DNA of 64,000 nucleotides from Rhizocola hellebori (GTDB lineage: Bacteria; Actinomycetota; Actinomycetes; Mycobacteriales; Micromonosporaceae). Below, one piece after another: positions 22,102 to 30,777 of this stretch. Location of the stretch: positions 1 to 64,000 of the forward strand of contig NZ_BONY01000044.1 of assembly GCF_016862955.1 (NCBI RefSeq), read 5' to 3'. The notes below the pieces were generated by a model, which made no database searches, had not been told where the DNA came from, and saw only the letters and a program-made list of their open reading frames with translations. Every line of letters begins with the position of its first letter. Within the stretch, counting starts at the first letter, position 1. A program made the position numbers and the translations under genes.

Positions 22102-23712
22102 TCAGGGGTAGCCGCGGTAGATGCGGTCGTGGATGGCGAGCTCATCGCGAAGCCGTTTGATTCGGCTCTCGATGGCGGCCGTGTCGGCGTTGTGTATCAG
22201 CTCCACCGACTCGTAGATCTCTGGCAGATCAAGCACTTTCACCGTTTGCAGCACCTTGGCCGCGCTGATGGGGGCCGGTTCTGCCACCCGGTGTCTGCCC
22301 TGATAGGCCTCCACCGTCCAGACACCGTCCCAATAGGACAGTGTCACCACGATGGGCGCCTGCAGCACCCCGGTGACCGCGAGCGGCAGTTTGCGTTGGG
22401 CCAGCAGGCCAAGCGATTCGATCCAGTCCGGCAACGGCGGCGGCGCGTGCCTCTGGTCTGGCCGGGCCGGGTCGAGCGGTGGCGCATCCATCTGCTTCCA
22501 CACCCGGTACCCGATAATCGGCGACATGGTGATCGTCAGGAACCCGAGACCCGCCAGGATCAGGCTCCAGTCCAACCCGAAGCCCTGCACGAGCCACGCG
22601 CCCACCAGGCCACCGAGCGGAATGCCGCCGAAGGTCATCGCGCCGGTGAGGCCGAAGACGCGCGGTTGCATAGCGCGTGGAACCCGCTCGAAGAGCAGCG
22701 CGCCGTAGACGGGATTGATGACCGAACCCGCCACACCGGCCAGGAAGGTCACCGCCAGCACCACTCTTATGTCATCGGTGAGCCCCAGCACCAGGAATCG
22801 TGGTGAGCCGCCGAGCACGTAGCCGAGCACGAAGGTCAGGTACCGCGGAAGGCGCTTGATAAGGCCGATGAATGCCACATTGCCCAGAACTGCGCCCAGC
22901 GCAAGCGAACTGGCGACCCAGCCGAGCGCCACCGGCGAGTTGAACTGATGCATGACCCACAGCGGAACCAGCACCGCACCGCTGGCCTGATTGAACATGT
23001 TCGTCATGAACATCATGCCGACGATGCGGGAAAGCAGCTTGTCCTCGCGCAGGAAGCTGAACCCCCGAGCGAGCGCGCGCGTATACGGCTCCGGCGCGGG
23101 TTTGGCGTCGGCCTCCTCCACGCTGCGCGGCATCCGCACGAACGCCACGATCATCAAGGCACTCAAGGCGTACGAGATCGCGTTGATCCAAATTGCTCCG
23201 GTCGGCCCGATCCAGGCTATGACCAGGCCGCCAATGGCCGCGCCGACCACGGTGTTGGCCCGTTCGCTTCCGGTGAATACGGCCACCATCCGGGGCAGCG
23301 ACGCACCCGCGCCCTCCACGATCGGTTGCACCAGCATGCGTTTGGCTTTGTCGCCGACGCCCTGAACCGAACCCACCAAAGCCGAAAGCACGAGCAACAA
23401 CGTGAAGTCAAACTGCGCGAACATGGCTATCAGGGCGACCAGGACCGCACTGGCGGTGTCATTGTGAATAACCATTTTCCGGACGCCGTAACGCCCGACG
23501 AGCGGCGAGCCGAGAACCCCGACGATCACGTATGGCAGCGTCTGAGCCAGACCGACCAAGCCCATCTTCACCGGGCTTCCGGTGGTGACCAGCACCAGCC
23601 AGGGAATGGCCAAAAGGGAGATTTTGGAGCCGATGCTGTTGACGGTCATCGCCACCATCAGCCAGACCAGGGCGGGTTTGCCTCCTGTCCGGACGTGGCG
23701 GCCGCGCAGCAT
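22102..23712 (-). CDS. MFS transporter with soluble C-terminal extension
   Basis: 536 aa from ATG 23712 (GGAGG 5-6 nt upstream on the minus strand). About twelve membrane segments occupy residues 15-400, with the loop LVGRYGVRK between helices 2 and 3 typical of MFS drug exporters (MFS_3 type). The last about 120 residues are hydrophilic and end in a coiled coil (IESRIKRLRDELAIHDRIYRGYP), which is uncommon for this family. It faces away from the TetR gene next door; drug or metabolite export is inferred. Confidence 0.85.
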   Translation of the reverse strand: MLRGRHVRTGGKPALVWLMVAMTVNSIGSKISLLAIPWLVLVTTGSPVKMGLVGLAQTLPYVIVGVLGSPLVGRYGVRKMVIHNDTASAVLVALIAMFAQFDFTLLLVLSALVGSVQGVGDKAKRMLVQPIVEGAGASLPRMVAVFTGSERANTVVGAAIGGLVIAWIGPTGAIWINAISYALSALMIVAFVRMPRSVEEADAKPAPEPYTRALARGFSFLREDKLLSRIVGMMFMTNMFNQASGAVLVPLWVMHQFNSPVALGWVASSLALGAVLGNVAFIGLIKRLPRYLTFVLGYVLGGSPRFLVLGLTDDIRVVLAVTFLAGVAGSVINPVYGALLFERVPRAMQPRVFGLTGAMTFGGIPLGGLVGAWLVQGFGLDWSLILAGLGFLTITMSPIIGYRVWKQMDAPPLDPARPDQRHAPPPLPDWIESLGLLAQRKLPLAVTGVLQAPIVVTLSYWDGVWTVEAYQGRHRVAEPAPISAAKVLQTVKVLDLPEIYESVELIHNADTAAIESRIKRLRDELAIHDRIYRGYP

Positions 23713-23792
23713 TCCCGCCTCCACTCCCAGCCGATAGCTCGATTGATTTGATCCTATGCGCCAGCGGCGGCCCCGGCACAGTCATACTTCGG

Positions 23793-24359
23793 CTAGGACT
23801 TGCTTTCCAAGTGATCGAGCAGCTCGGCGGCCACATCGTCCATTGGCCTCAGATCCCGCTGGGCCCGAGCGAGCATCAGCGCCCCTTCCAGAGCGGCATA
23901 GACAAACGCCGCCAACCGCCGCGCTTTGGCAGGTGTCGCCCCATCGCGCTCGAAGGCGGCGGCCAGCACCCGACGCCAGTCCTCAAACGCGGCGGCCACC
24001 GCGGCGTGAAGCGCGTCGTCGCCGCCGGCCAGGTCGAGTGCGACCCCCGCCACCGGGCAACCGGCCCGAAAGTCGCTCTTGCGCAAGGCTTCCCGGCTGA
24101 CCGCCAGGAACCCGGCGACCGCCTCGATCGCGGTGCCCTCCTGGGTCTTCTGGCGCATCAACGCCGTGGTGCGCTCCGAGTACCACCGCAGGGCCTCGAT
24201 CGCCAGCTCCTCCTTGCCACCGGGAAAATGGTGGTAAATGGAGCCGCGCGGAGCCCCGCTGCGGGCGATGACGTCCTGAAAGGACGTGGCGGCATAACCG
24301 CGTTCTTGAAACAGCAGCGCTGCCGCCCGAACCATCGAGCGACGAGAATCGTCACGCAC
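23793..24359 (-). CDS. TetR-family regulator
   Basis: 188 aa from GTG 24359 (AAGGAG 7 nt upstream). The N-terminal HTH is clear (MVRAAALLFQERGYAATSF, VIARSGAPRGSIYHHFPGGK), and the C-terminus (FRAGCPVAGVALDLAG) matches the LmrA/YxaF-like ligand domain. It is divergent from the acetyltransferase gene, with two operator-like palindromes between them, and is the likely repressor of itself, of that gene and perhaps of the MFS pump downstream. Confidence 0.9.
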   Translation of the reverse strand: MRDDSRRSMVRAAALLFQERGYAATSFQDVIARSGAPRGSIYHHFPGGKEELAIEALRWYSERTTALMRQKTQEGTAIEAVAGFLAVSREALRKSDFRAGCPVAGVALDLAGGDDALHAAVAAAFEDWRRVLAAAFERDGATPAKARRLAAFVYAALEGALMLARAQRDLRPMDDVAAELLDHLESKS

Positions 24360-24374
24360 GTCACTACTCCTTGA

Positions 24375-24423
24375 CTATGACGGTCATCATAGCCCAGGCT
24401 CGTGACTATGACGTTCGACATAG
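24375..24423. promoter_or_regulatory. Two 18-bp operator-like palindromes between tetR and GNAT genes
   Basis: CTATGACGGTCATCATAG (24375-24392) and CTATGACGTTCGACATAG (24406-24423) share CTATGAC and CATAG ends. Their starts are 31 bp apart, close to three helical turns. The second covers the acetyltransferase ATG (24408). The arrangement is typical of cooperative TetR binding; binding itself is inferred. Confidence 0.7.
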
Positions 24424-24965
24424 AGTGGGCTCCCGACGTCGTCATTGGCCGCCGCTACAAGCGTTTGCAGGTAGCGCCCGCCCCGCCCACCATCCGGCTC
24501 GCCGATCCGTCCGACGTGGACGCCATCGTGGCCATGCACGAGCGATGCACCGCGCGCAGCTTGAGCTATCGCTATCTTTCCGGGACCTTCCGGCCGACCC
24601 CGGCGCAGCTGGCACAGCTGGTTTCCCCTGCACAGGGCTGCAGCCTGGTCGCCGTCGACACCTGCGTCATCGCCGTGGCCAACCTCGTGGGCCAGGGCTC
24701 CTGCGCCGAGGCGGCCATCCTGGTCGAGGACTCGTGGCAAGGCCGCGGCATCGGCACGGCCATGATGCGGCACCTGTTCGATGTCGCACCGCAGCACGGC
24801 ATCGACGGCGTCGAGCTGCACCTCGACGCCGGCAACACCCCAGCGCTGCGGCTTATCCGCAAAATGTCCCGTCAGATCGACGGCGAGCCACAGTGGAGCT
24901 TCGACGGCCCGATCATCACGTTCTCGTTCACGACGACGCGACCACGAACTCCACCCGGCGATTGA
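24408..24965 (+). CDS. GNAT-family N-acetyltransferase
   Basis: 185 aa from ATG 24408 (GTG 24402 is an alternative). The GNAT core runs from about residue 28 (IRLADPSDVDAIVAMHERC) to 170. The acetyl-CoA loop is QGRGIGTAMM in ILVEDSWQGRGIG. An N-terminal extension of about 25 residues is extra. The acceptor is unknown (amine, drug or protein). Its transcription appears to be controlled by the divergent TetR regulator. Confidence 0.85.
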   Translation: MTFDIEWAPDVVIGRRYKRLQVAPAPPTIRLADPSDVDAIVAMHERCTARSLSYRYLSGTFRPTPAQLAQLVSPAQGCSLVAVDTCVIAVANLVGQGSCAEAAILVEDSWQGRGIGTAMMRHLFDVAPQHGIDGVELHLDAGNTPALRLIRKMSRQIDGEPQWSFDGPIITFSFTTTRPRTPPGD

Positions 24966-25923
24966 TGGCGTGATCCTCCGGCGTCGAGCCGAGCACCTGC
25001 AACCGCGTCTCACCGAAGCCGGCCGCGGTCATCCTGTCTGCGCTGATCCCTTGCGCCACAAGGGCATCCAGGACAGCCTGGGCGCGCGCCTGGCTCAGCA
25101 CAAGGTTCGACTCGGGCGTGCCATTGCTATCGGTATGTCCCTCGATGCGCACCTTGGCGTTCGGGTTGGCGCGCAGGATTTCCGCCGCTTTGACCACGGC
25201 CGCTTGACCTTCCACGGTCAGGGTGGCGAGGTCGTTCTCAAACGTGATCTTCGGCAGGTCGGTCAGCTCCCGCTGGACCCCCACCGGCGCCTTCACCTGC
25301 AACCTGTCCGTGACCTTGCTCGCCGAAACCGCCTGACCCGCCGCGGCCACGATGGCGTCGCGCACCGCCACCGACTCCACCGTGCCGGTGAGGGTGATCT
25401 CGCCGTCGCGCAGCAGGATGCTCGCGTCGATCGCCTTGGTGCCCATGGCGTGCACTATCCCCGGCAGCCCGGCCAGCCCGGTGTCGTTCACACCGGGGTC
25501 GACGGTGAGGTTCTCCCCGTTTCCTATGGCAGTCAACGTGTTTTTGATGGTTTGGTCGGGTACGGAGCCTTCGATCGTCACCCGCGCAGAGTCAACCTTG
25601 ATCGTGACGGCCGGGGAGCGCGCCGGCTTGGGCGCCTGAACCGCACGGGCCTCAACGACTCTCACCCCTTCCACCGCCGCCACAATGGTCCGCGCCCGGT
25701 CCACCTCGGCCTGCGTCGGGACTAGCAGCGTCCCGTCTCGGCCCACGAAGCTCACCTGCACCCCGGACACACCGGCCTGCTCCAGCGCGGCCGACGACCG
25801 CTGGGTCAGGTTGTCCTCGATCGCATCACGGTTCGGAAACCCTTGCGCCACACCGATCGCGCTCAGCCCCGCGATCGCGACCACGGCGGCTACCCACGCC
25901 GGACGCCTCGTTGCCGCGCTCAC
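24928..25923 (-). CDS. OmpA-family protein with BON domains (ArfA/OmpATb-like)
   Basis: 331 aa from GTG 25923. N-terminal membrane anchor (about 9-27), a linker, two BON-type repeats (about 105-215; SARVTIEGSVPDQTIKNTL, DGEITLTGTVESVAVRDAI) and a C-terminal OmpA domain (about 225-331). The latter has VRIEGHTDSNG, LSQARAQAVLDAL and GFGETR, the peptidoglycan-binding signature. The layout resembles OmpATb/ArfA (Rv0899) of Mycobacterium tuberculosis. GTGA overlap couples it to the stalk protein upstream; the last 38 bp overlap the acetyltransferase gene on the other strand. Confidence 0.85.
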   Translation of the reverse strand: MSAATRRPAWVAAVVAIAGLSAIGVAQGFPNRDAIEDNLTQRSSAALEQAGVSGVQVSFVGRDGTLLVPTQAEVDRARTIVAAVEGVRVVEARAVQAPKPARSPAVTIKVDSARVTIEGSVPDQTIKNTLTAIGNGENLTVDPGVNDTGLAGLPGIVHAMGTKAIDASILLRDGEITLTGTVESVAVRDAIVAAAGQAVSASKVTDRLQVKAPVGVQRELTDLPKITFENDLATLTVEGQAAVVKAAEILRANPNAKVRIEGHTDSNGTPESNLVLSQARAQAVLDALVAQGISADRMTAAGFGETRLQVLGSTPEDHAINRRVEFVVASS

Positions 25924-27341
25924 AATCTGCCCTCATCTCGCCCAGCGACCAGACGGCGCGTCAGATCGGCAAACCCTTCCTCGTCACCGTCGGCCAGCAG
26001 CTGTGCCTGCTGCGCCCAGGTCACCAGGCTCGGCGCGAACTTCAGCCCCCGAGACTCGATCGCCCGCCGCAGCGTCCCCTGATCCGCCGCAGCGAGTTGC
26101 TCGTAGGTGCGAATTCCGGCCATAAGCAACGCCCCCGACATCTGCGGCCCGATCCCCTCGATCCGTTCCAGATCGTCGCGCCGCTCCGCAATCTCCGCAG
26201 CCGCTTCCATCTCCCCCGCCAACGCGACCGTCACCTCTCGCTCCGCCGTGTCTGTCTCGTCAACTACCGCAGCAGCCTCCGGCTCAGCCGCCCCCGCGGC
26301 CTCCTCGGGCTCGGCCGCCGGGTCGTTCAGCCCGGCTAACGTTATCGTCTCGTCCTCAGGCGCAGCTTCGCCCTCCTGCTCCAGCGCCGCACTGATCTCA
26401 GCCACGGCCTCCCGCTCGGCGGCGGCCTCCCGCTCTTGCCGCAGCTCACCCTCAGGCTCAAGCTCCGCCTCAGCCAGCGCAGCCCGCTGAGCAGCAGCTC
26501 CCGCCGCCTCCCGCAACTGCTCCGCCGCCACCCCATCCCCAGCAGCCGCCACCACCGGCTCTACCTCCGGCTCCGCCTCAACCACCGGCTCCGCCGCAGC
26601 GACAACCTCCGCCTCAACCTCAGCCGTCGGCTCTGCCTCTGCCTCAGCCTCAGCCTCTGGCTCAACCACCGGCTCCGCCTCTGCCACCGGCTCAGCAGCA
26701 GCCACCGGCTCCAGCTCCGCCTCTGCTTCAGCCACCGGCTCCGCCGCAGCCACCGGCTCCAGCTCCGCCTCTGCTTCAGCCACCGGCTCCGCCGCAGCGA
26801 CCGGCTCTGGCTCAACCGCTGCCACCAGCTCCGGCTCCGGCACAACCACCAGCTCTGGCTCTGCTCCAGCCACCGGCTCCGGCTCTGCCTCGGCCACTGG
26901 CTCCGCTGCAGCCACCGGCTCCGGCTCTGCCTCGGCCACTGGCTCCGCTGCAGCCACCGGCTTCGGCTCAACCTCTGCTACCGGCTCCGGGTCGGCCTCA
27001 ACCTCAAGCTGCGGCTCTGCTACCGGCTCCGCCTCGGCCACCGGCTCAGCCTCAGCGACCGGCTCTGGCTCAAGCTCTGGCTCAGCTACCGGCTCTGGGT
27101 CGGCTTGAGCCGTGACCGGCTCGGGGTCGGGGGCGGCGAGGAGGGGTGGGTCGGGGGCTTTGTGGGTTTCGGTGGGGGTGTCGTGGGTTGGTGAGGGCGT
27201 GACGTTCGCCATGGCTGCCTGGCTTGACATGGCAGGTTGGGGGCCATCACGTCTGAGGCCCCAGATCAGCCAGCCGACGAGAATGCCCAGCAAGAAGGCA
27301 GCCGCAATGACCAAAAGCGACTGTCCGATAAACCATGCCAC
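25920..27341 (-). CDS. Membrane-anchored Pro-Glu-Val-Ala stalk protein with C-terminal HhH domain
   Basis: 473 aa from GTG 27341 (GGAGG about 8 nt upstream). One N-terminal helix (about 4-27) is followed by a basic turn (GLRRDG), a Ser/Thr/Pro segment, then about 200 residues of repeating PEPVAEAEPVA-type sequence. An Ala/Glu-rich region likely to be helical (about 280-390) precedes a C-terminal helix-hairpin-helix domain with LERIEGIGPQMSGALL. HhH modules bind DNA or act as interaction domains, so the repeat stalk may lie in the cytoplasm; if the C-terminus is outside, the stalk could span the wall. Coupled by GTGA overlap to the OmpA/BON gene, so the two probably work together at the envelope. 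I know no named family with this exact layout. Confidence 0.8.
   Translation of the reverse strand: MAWFIGQSLLVIAAAFLLGILVGWLIWGLRRDGPQPAMSSQAAMANVTPSPTHDTPTETHKAPDPPLLAAPDPEPVTAQADPEPVAEPELEPEPVAEAEPVAEAEPVAEPQLEVEADPEPVAEVEPKPVAAAEPVAEAEPEPVAAAEPVAEAEPEPVAGAEPELVVVPEPELVAAVEPEPVAAAEPVAEAEAELEPVAAAEPVAEAEAELEPVAAAEPVAEAEPVVEPEAEAEAEAEPTAEVEAEVVAAAEPVVEAEPEVEPVVAAAGDGVAAEQLREAAGAAAQRAALAEAELEPEGELRQEREAAAEREAVAEISAALEQEGEAAPEDETITLAGLNDPAAEPEEAAGAAEPEAAAVVDETDTAEREVTVALAGEMEAAAEIAERRDDLERIEGIGPQMSGALLMAGIRTYEQLAAADQGTLRRAIESRGLKFAPSLVTWAQQAQLLADGDEEGFADLTRRLVAGRDEGRL
26520..27120 (-). repeat. Degenerate tandem repeats coding the PEPVA stalk
   Basis: The minus strand codes variants of EPVAEAEPVAEAEP and EPVAAAEPVAEAEAELEP. 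Some units are near-exact at DNA level, for example CCACCGGCTCCGCCGCAG-type blocks around 26739-26800 and the paired copies near 26880 and 26925. Copy number is likely to vary between strains, and short-read assembly may be unreliable here. Confidence 0.8.
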
Positions 27342-27544
27342 CGCTGCAACCTCCACGTTCCGCCCACAAGCGGCCGAATATCCGGGGGGAGCTTTCCACA
27401 TTCGACGGCTCGATGGCGAGGTCCGATCGCTTGATAAAGCCGGACCCTCGGCGTGATCAAACCGCGAAGCGGCCGGTGAACCCGCCTGGCGATAGTGCCC
27501 CTATGGGATTACGGTGGTCGGGCTTGAGACGGGGAGGACGGATA

Positions 27545-28405
27545 GTGCGGATAAACAGCAGGTATGCGGTTATTGCCGGAATGGTGTTGGTAGTGCTAGC
27601 GGCTGCGGGTGGTGGTGTCCTACTGCTATCCGGCGGAGGCGACCCAGGTGCCGCGGCAAATGCGCAGTTTGTGATTTCTCAGACGCCGTCTCCCTCTCCG
27701 TCTGTTGTTGAGTCGCCGACCTCGGCGCCCACCCAGGCACCGTCGCCGTCGGTTTCGCCCAGCAAATCGGCCAGCCCCAAGCCCAAGCCGAAGCCGACCC
27801 CCAAGCCCGCGGCAAGCTCGGTGCCGGCTCCGCCTCCGCCGCCGACCAAACCGCCCGGCTGTCAGTCCCATTTGGAGGGCACCAACGCGCCGAGGGCGGA
27901 GGTAGGAGTCGCTCTGGACGCCGCCGCCGCCAAGCGTTTCTGGACCGTGTCCCAGGTCAGCCTTCCGGTCAACCTGATCAAGGCGATCGCCGAGCAGGAG
28001 AGCGGATGGCAGTCCGCCATCGTCTCGTGCGTCGGGGCGGTCGGCGCGATGCAGGTGCTTCCGTCGACCTCCGATTGGATGAACACGAAGTTCGATCCGG
28101 ACTACGACCTGCGGACAGTCAGCGGGAATGCGATGCAGGGCAGCAAATTCCTGTAATGGCTCATCAAGTACTTTGCGGACAAATACTTCGACGGCCTGCA
28201 AGGCGATTACGCCCTGCGCGAGGAAGACTGCTCGCAGGATCCCGACCTGGCCGATTACAAGGAATGGTGTCTGCTCAACGCGGTCATCTCCGCTTATAAC
28301 GTGGGCCACGGAACTGTCGACAAATCCGCCACCGATGATGTCCCCGGGTACTACATAAACCATGCCTATATAGAGAGTGTGCGGGCCTTGCGAAGCCGGT
28401 TCTGA
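27545..28405 (+). pseudogene. Lytic transglycosylase (SLT) gene with in-frame TAA
   Basis: Starts at GTG 27545 (GGGGAGG 7 nt upstream). One N-terminal helix (about 8-28), a Ser/Pro/Lys-rich wall-spanning linker (about 40-105) and an SLT domain with IKAIAEQESGWQ (catalytic Glu) and AVGAMQVLPSTSDWM. The frame meets TAA at 28154-28156, right after GSKFL, yet continues in the same frame for 82 more codons of convincing SLT sequence (WLIKYFADKYFDG, AYNVGHGTVDKS) to TGA 28403-28405. The 203-aa product would lack the last third of the fold. A single substitution (for example CAA to TAA) explains it; stop readthrough or a base-call error is possible. Confidence 0.85.
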
Positions 28406-28477
28406 GCAAGGACGCGACTGTTGCGCAGACGCCTTCCTGACTGCGCGCGGATCACCGTCCGCCTAGCGTGAGGCGGT

Positions 28478-29149
28478 ATGCGTCGCCTTACCCTTGCCGC
28501 CCCGCTGGCCATTGTCTTTCTCCTGGCCACCGGCGCTAGCTGTGACAGCAAGTCGGACAACGCCGGCCCGGCGCCGGAGTTCTCCTCGGTGGCGACGGCA
28601 TCCGCCGGAGCTACTGCCTCCACGCCGAAGCCGGCGACCAGCAGCGCGCCTCCAGCCGCTCCGGTGTGGCCCACCCCGGAGACCTGCATCACCTACAACC
28701 CGGGCAACGTCACCAGTGTCTACGAAGCCGGGTTCTACATGATCAGAGATGGCGGCAAGGAGCTGCTGCGCCTGGCCGGTGGACCCGGTAGCAACATTGG
28801 CCAGCAAGGTGTTGCCCTGGCGAAGAGATACAAGAAGCTGTGCTTCCTGGGCCGCGGCAACACCCGCGAGGAAAGCAACCAATACATCTTCGAATACTGG
28901 CGTGACTCTTCGGGCAACAATCCGTCGATCCCCGACGAGAACTGCGGCAACTACGACAAGAACAACCTGACCGTGGAGAACATGGGCGGCAACGACGGCT
29001 GGCGGGTCCTGGACCACAACAACCCGTTGCAGCTTTTCAACAACGAGTCCGATGCCCGCAACGGCAAGCTGGTGCTGGCGAAGTACAGCAAGATTTGCCG
29101 GATCGGCGACCCCGACGACAACGGCGTCGTGGTCACCTACTTCCCGTGA
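28478..29149 (+). CDS. Secreted protein or lipoprotein of unknown function
   Basis: 223 aa; GAGG precedes ATG 28478. An N-terminal signal sequence ends TGASCDS, so lipid attachment at Cys (about residue 22) is possible though the lipobox is weak. A Ser/Thr/Ala/Pro linker (about 35-65) leads to a Cys-containing domain (CITYNPGNVTSVYEAG to the end). It has about five further cysteines and repeated YKKLCFLGRG and YSKICRIGD segments, suggesting two related half-domains. I do not recognise the family. Its last 17 bp overlap the ECF gene on the other strand. Confidence 0.75.
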   Translation: MRRLTLAAPLAIVFLLATGASCDSKSDNAGPAPEFSSVATASAGATASTPKPATSSAPPAAPVWPTPETCITYNPGNVTSVYEAGFYMIRDGGKELLRLAGGPGSNIGQQGVALAKRYKKLCFLGRGNTREESNQYIFEYWRDSSGNNPSIPDENCGNYDKNNLTVENMGGNDGWRVLDHNNPLQLFNNESDARNGKLVLAKYSKICRIGDPDDNGVVVTYFP

Positions 29150-30362
29150 TTCTGCGGTGTAGGTAGCGCTGCAACGGGAGGCTCGTCGTGAGGCGGGCCG
29201 CCCGTTCGTAGGACTCTTGCGCCGCTTGCATTTGCCCGGCCATCTCCAGCAGATGGGCGCGCACCGCATGCAAGCGGTGATCGGAGGCCAGCCGCTCGTC
29301 CGATTCGAGTGCCGCCACCAGATCCAGACCCGGCTGGGGACCTTCCACCATGGCGACCGCCACGGCGTGGTTGAGCGACACCATCGGGTTGTCGGAGATT
29401 TGCCTCAGCACTTCGTAGAGCCCGACAATCTGCGGCCAGTCGGTCGCTTCGGCGGTGGGGGCTTCGTCGTGGATCGCCGCGATGGCGGCCTGAATCTGAT
29501 AGGGCCCAACGGGTCCACGCGGCAGCGCCGCCGTGACGAGGGCTACCCCCTCCTCGATGAAGGCGGCATTCCAGCGGCTACGATCCTGCTCCGCCATGGG
29601 AATCGGCACTCCGTCCGGGCCGCTGCGCGCGGGCCGCCGTGCATCGGTCAGCAGCATCAGGGCCAGCAGACCCGCCACCTCCGCGTCGTCGGGTCGCAGG
29701 CTGTACACCATGCGCGCCAGGCGAATCGCCTCACCCGAAAGCTCGGTACGCTGCAGGCTCGGGCCGGCGGTTGTCGCGTACCCCTCATTGAAAATAAGGT
29801 AAAGCACGTGCAGCACCGCTGATAGTCGTTGGGAGCGCTCGCCTTGCGGCGGAAGCCCGAAGGGCAGCCCGCTTTCCTTGATGCTCTTCTTGGCACGGGT
29901 GATGCGGCGCGTCATCGTGGCCTCCGGCACCAGAAATGCCCGAGCCACCTCGGCCGTGGTGAGGCCACCGACCGCTCTCAGCGTGAGGGCGATCTGCGAG
30001 GCCGGTGACAGCGCCGGATGGCAGCACATGAACAGCAGGATCAGCGTGTCGTCGCGGTCGCCCACCGGCCCGTCCGCCGCCGGCGCCAGCCAATCGGAGG
30101 CCAGCGCCCACCTGGCCACCGTCTCCTCGCGGCTATGCCTGGCCTGCTCGCTGCGCAACAGATCGGTCAGCCGCCGCGACGCCACGGTGATCAGCCAGGC
30201 CCGCGGATTGTCCGGCATCCCCTCTTTCGGCCATTGCAGCGCCGCCGCCAGCAACGCCTCCTGCACGGCGTCCTCGGCCGCGTCGAAGTGCCCATAGCGC
30301 CTGACCACCGCCGCGAGCACCTGCGGGGTCAGGCTGCGCAGCAGCTCCTCGATCTCGGCCAT
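29133..30362 (-). CDS. ECF sigma factor, ECF42 type with long C-terminal domain
   Basis: 409 aa from ATG 30362, with GAGAGGGC just upstream. Sigma region 2 (about 15-75, FDAAEDAVQEALLAAALQWP) and region 4 (about 105-165, LSPASQIALTLRAVGGLTT) are followed by about 230 residues of TPR-like C-terminal domain (FNEGYATTAG, DARRPARSG, GPYQIQAAIAAIHDEAP). These are hallmarks of ECF42, which lacks anti-sigma factors and is usually encoded beside a YCII/DGPF-domain protein. No such partner gene is seen here. Confidence 0.92.
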   Translation of the reverse strand: MAEIEELLRSLTPQVLAAVVRRYGHFDAAEDAVQEALLAAALQWPKEGMPDNPRAWLITVASRRLTDLLRSEQARHSREETVARWALASDWLAPAADGPVGDRDDTLILLFMCCHPALSPASQIALTLRAVGGLTTAEVARAFLVPEATMTRRITRAKKSIKESGLPFGLPPQGERSQRLSAVLHVLYLIFNEGYATTAGPSLQRTELSGEAIRLARMVYSLRPDDAEVAGLLALMLLTDARRPARSGPDGVPIPMAEQDRSRWNAAFIEEGVALVTAALPRGPVGPYQIQAAIAAIHDEAPTAEATDWPQIVGLYEVLRQISDNPMVSLNHAVAVAMVEGPQPGLDLVAALESDERLASDHRLHAVRAHLLEMAGQMQAAQESYERAARLTTSLPLQRYLHRRITGSR

Positions 30363-30547
30363 GCCCTCTCATCTCCCCTCTCAGTATGGACGTCGGAGCG
30401 CCGCCCCCGGCCCGGACATCGGGTTCAAACCCTTCCTTGCGCCGGCTCGCCGTGGTTGCGCGCCGTATCTCCCGGCGGCGAACGTTCGGCCCGTGCATGG
30501 TCGCGCCCGGCGGCTGCGCCGCCGACCAGCGGGGGACACCGCTCTCG

Positions 30548-30622
30548 CCGCACCTTTGCTTTGCACCCATAGACGCACATTGACCATGAAGTTGCGCCTA
30601 TGGGTGCAGAGCAAAGGTGCGG
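30548..30622. repeat. Long inverted repeat, 30-nt arms, 15-nt loop
   Basis: Left arm 30548-30577 and right arm 30593-30622 pair at 28 of 30 positions; one exception is a T-G wobble. Arms read CCGCACCTTTGCTTTGCACC... and ...GCAGAGCAAAGGTGCGG. It lies in the 415-bp gene-free gap (30363-30777) between the divergent ECF42 and GlxA-type genes; I see no gene in that gap. No T-run follows. A REP/MITE-like element or structured RNA is possible. Confidence 0.8.
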
Positions 30623-30777
30623 GGTAGGCATGGCCCACCTGCGGCGGTTCGCGTGACGGGCCGATGGTCGGCCTGGAACCATTCGCCTTCGCCGACACCG
30701 CCGGAGGCCTGCCGGGCATGGATCGTGCACACGGCGCCCCGGCTGGCAGAAATTGCCATAGTTGTGGCGTTGCCGCC

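Noticed and set aside
26436-27194. Plus-strand frame rich in Leu, Arg, Ser across the stalk gene
   Set aside because: It is the antisense shadow of the PEPVA repeats; the minus strand has the anchor helix, the HhH domain and a good ribosome site.
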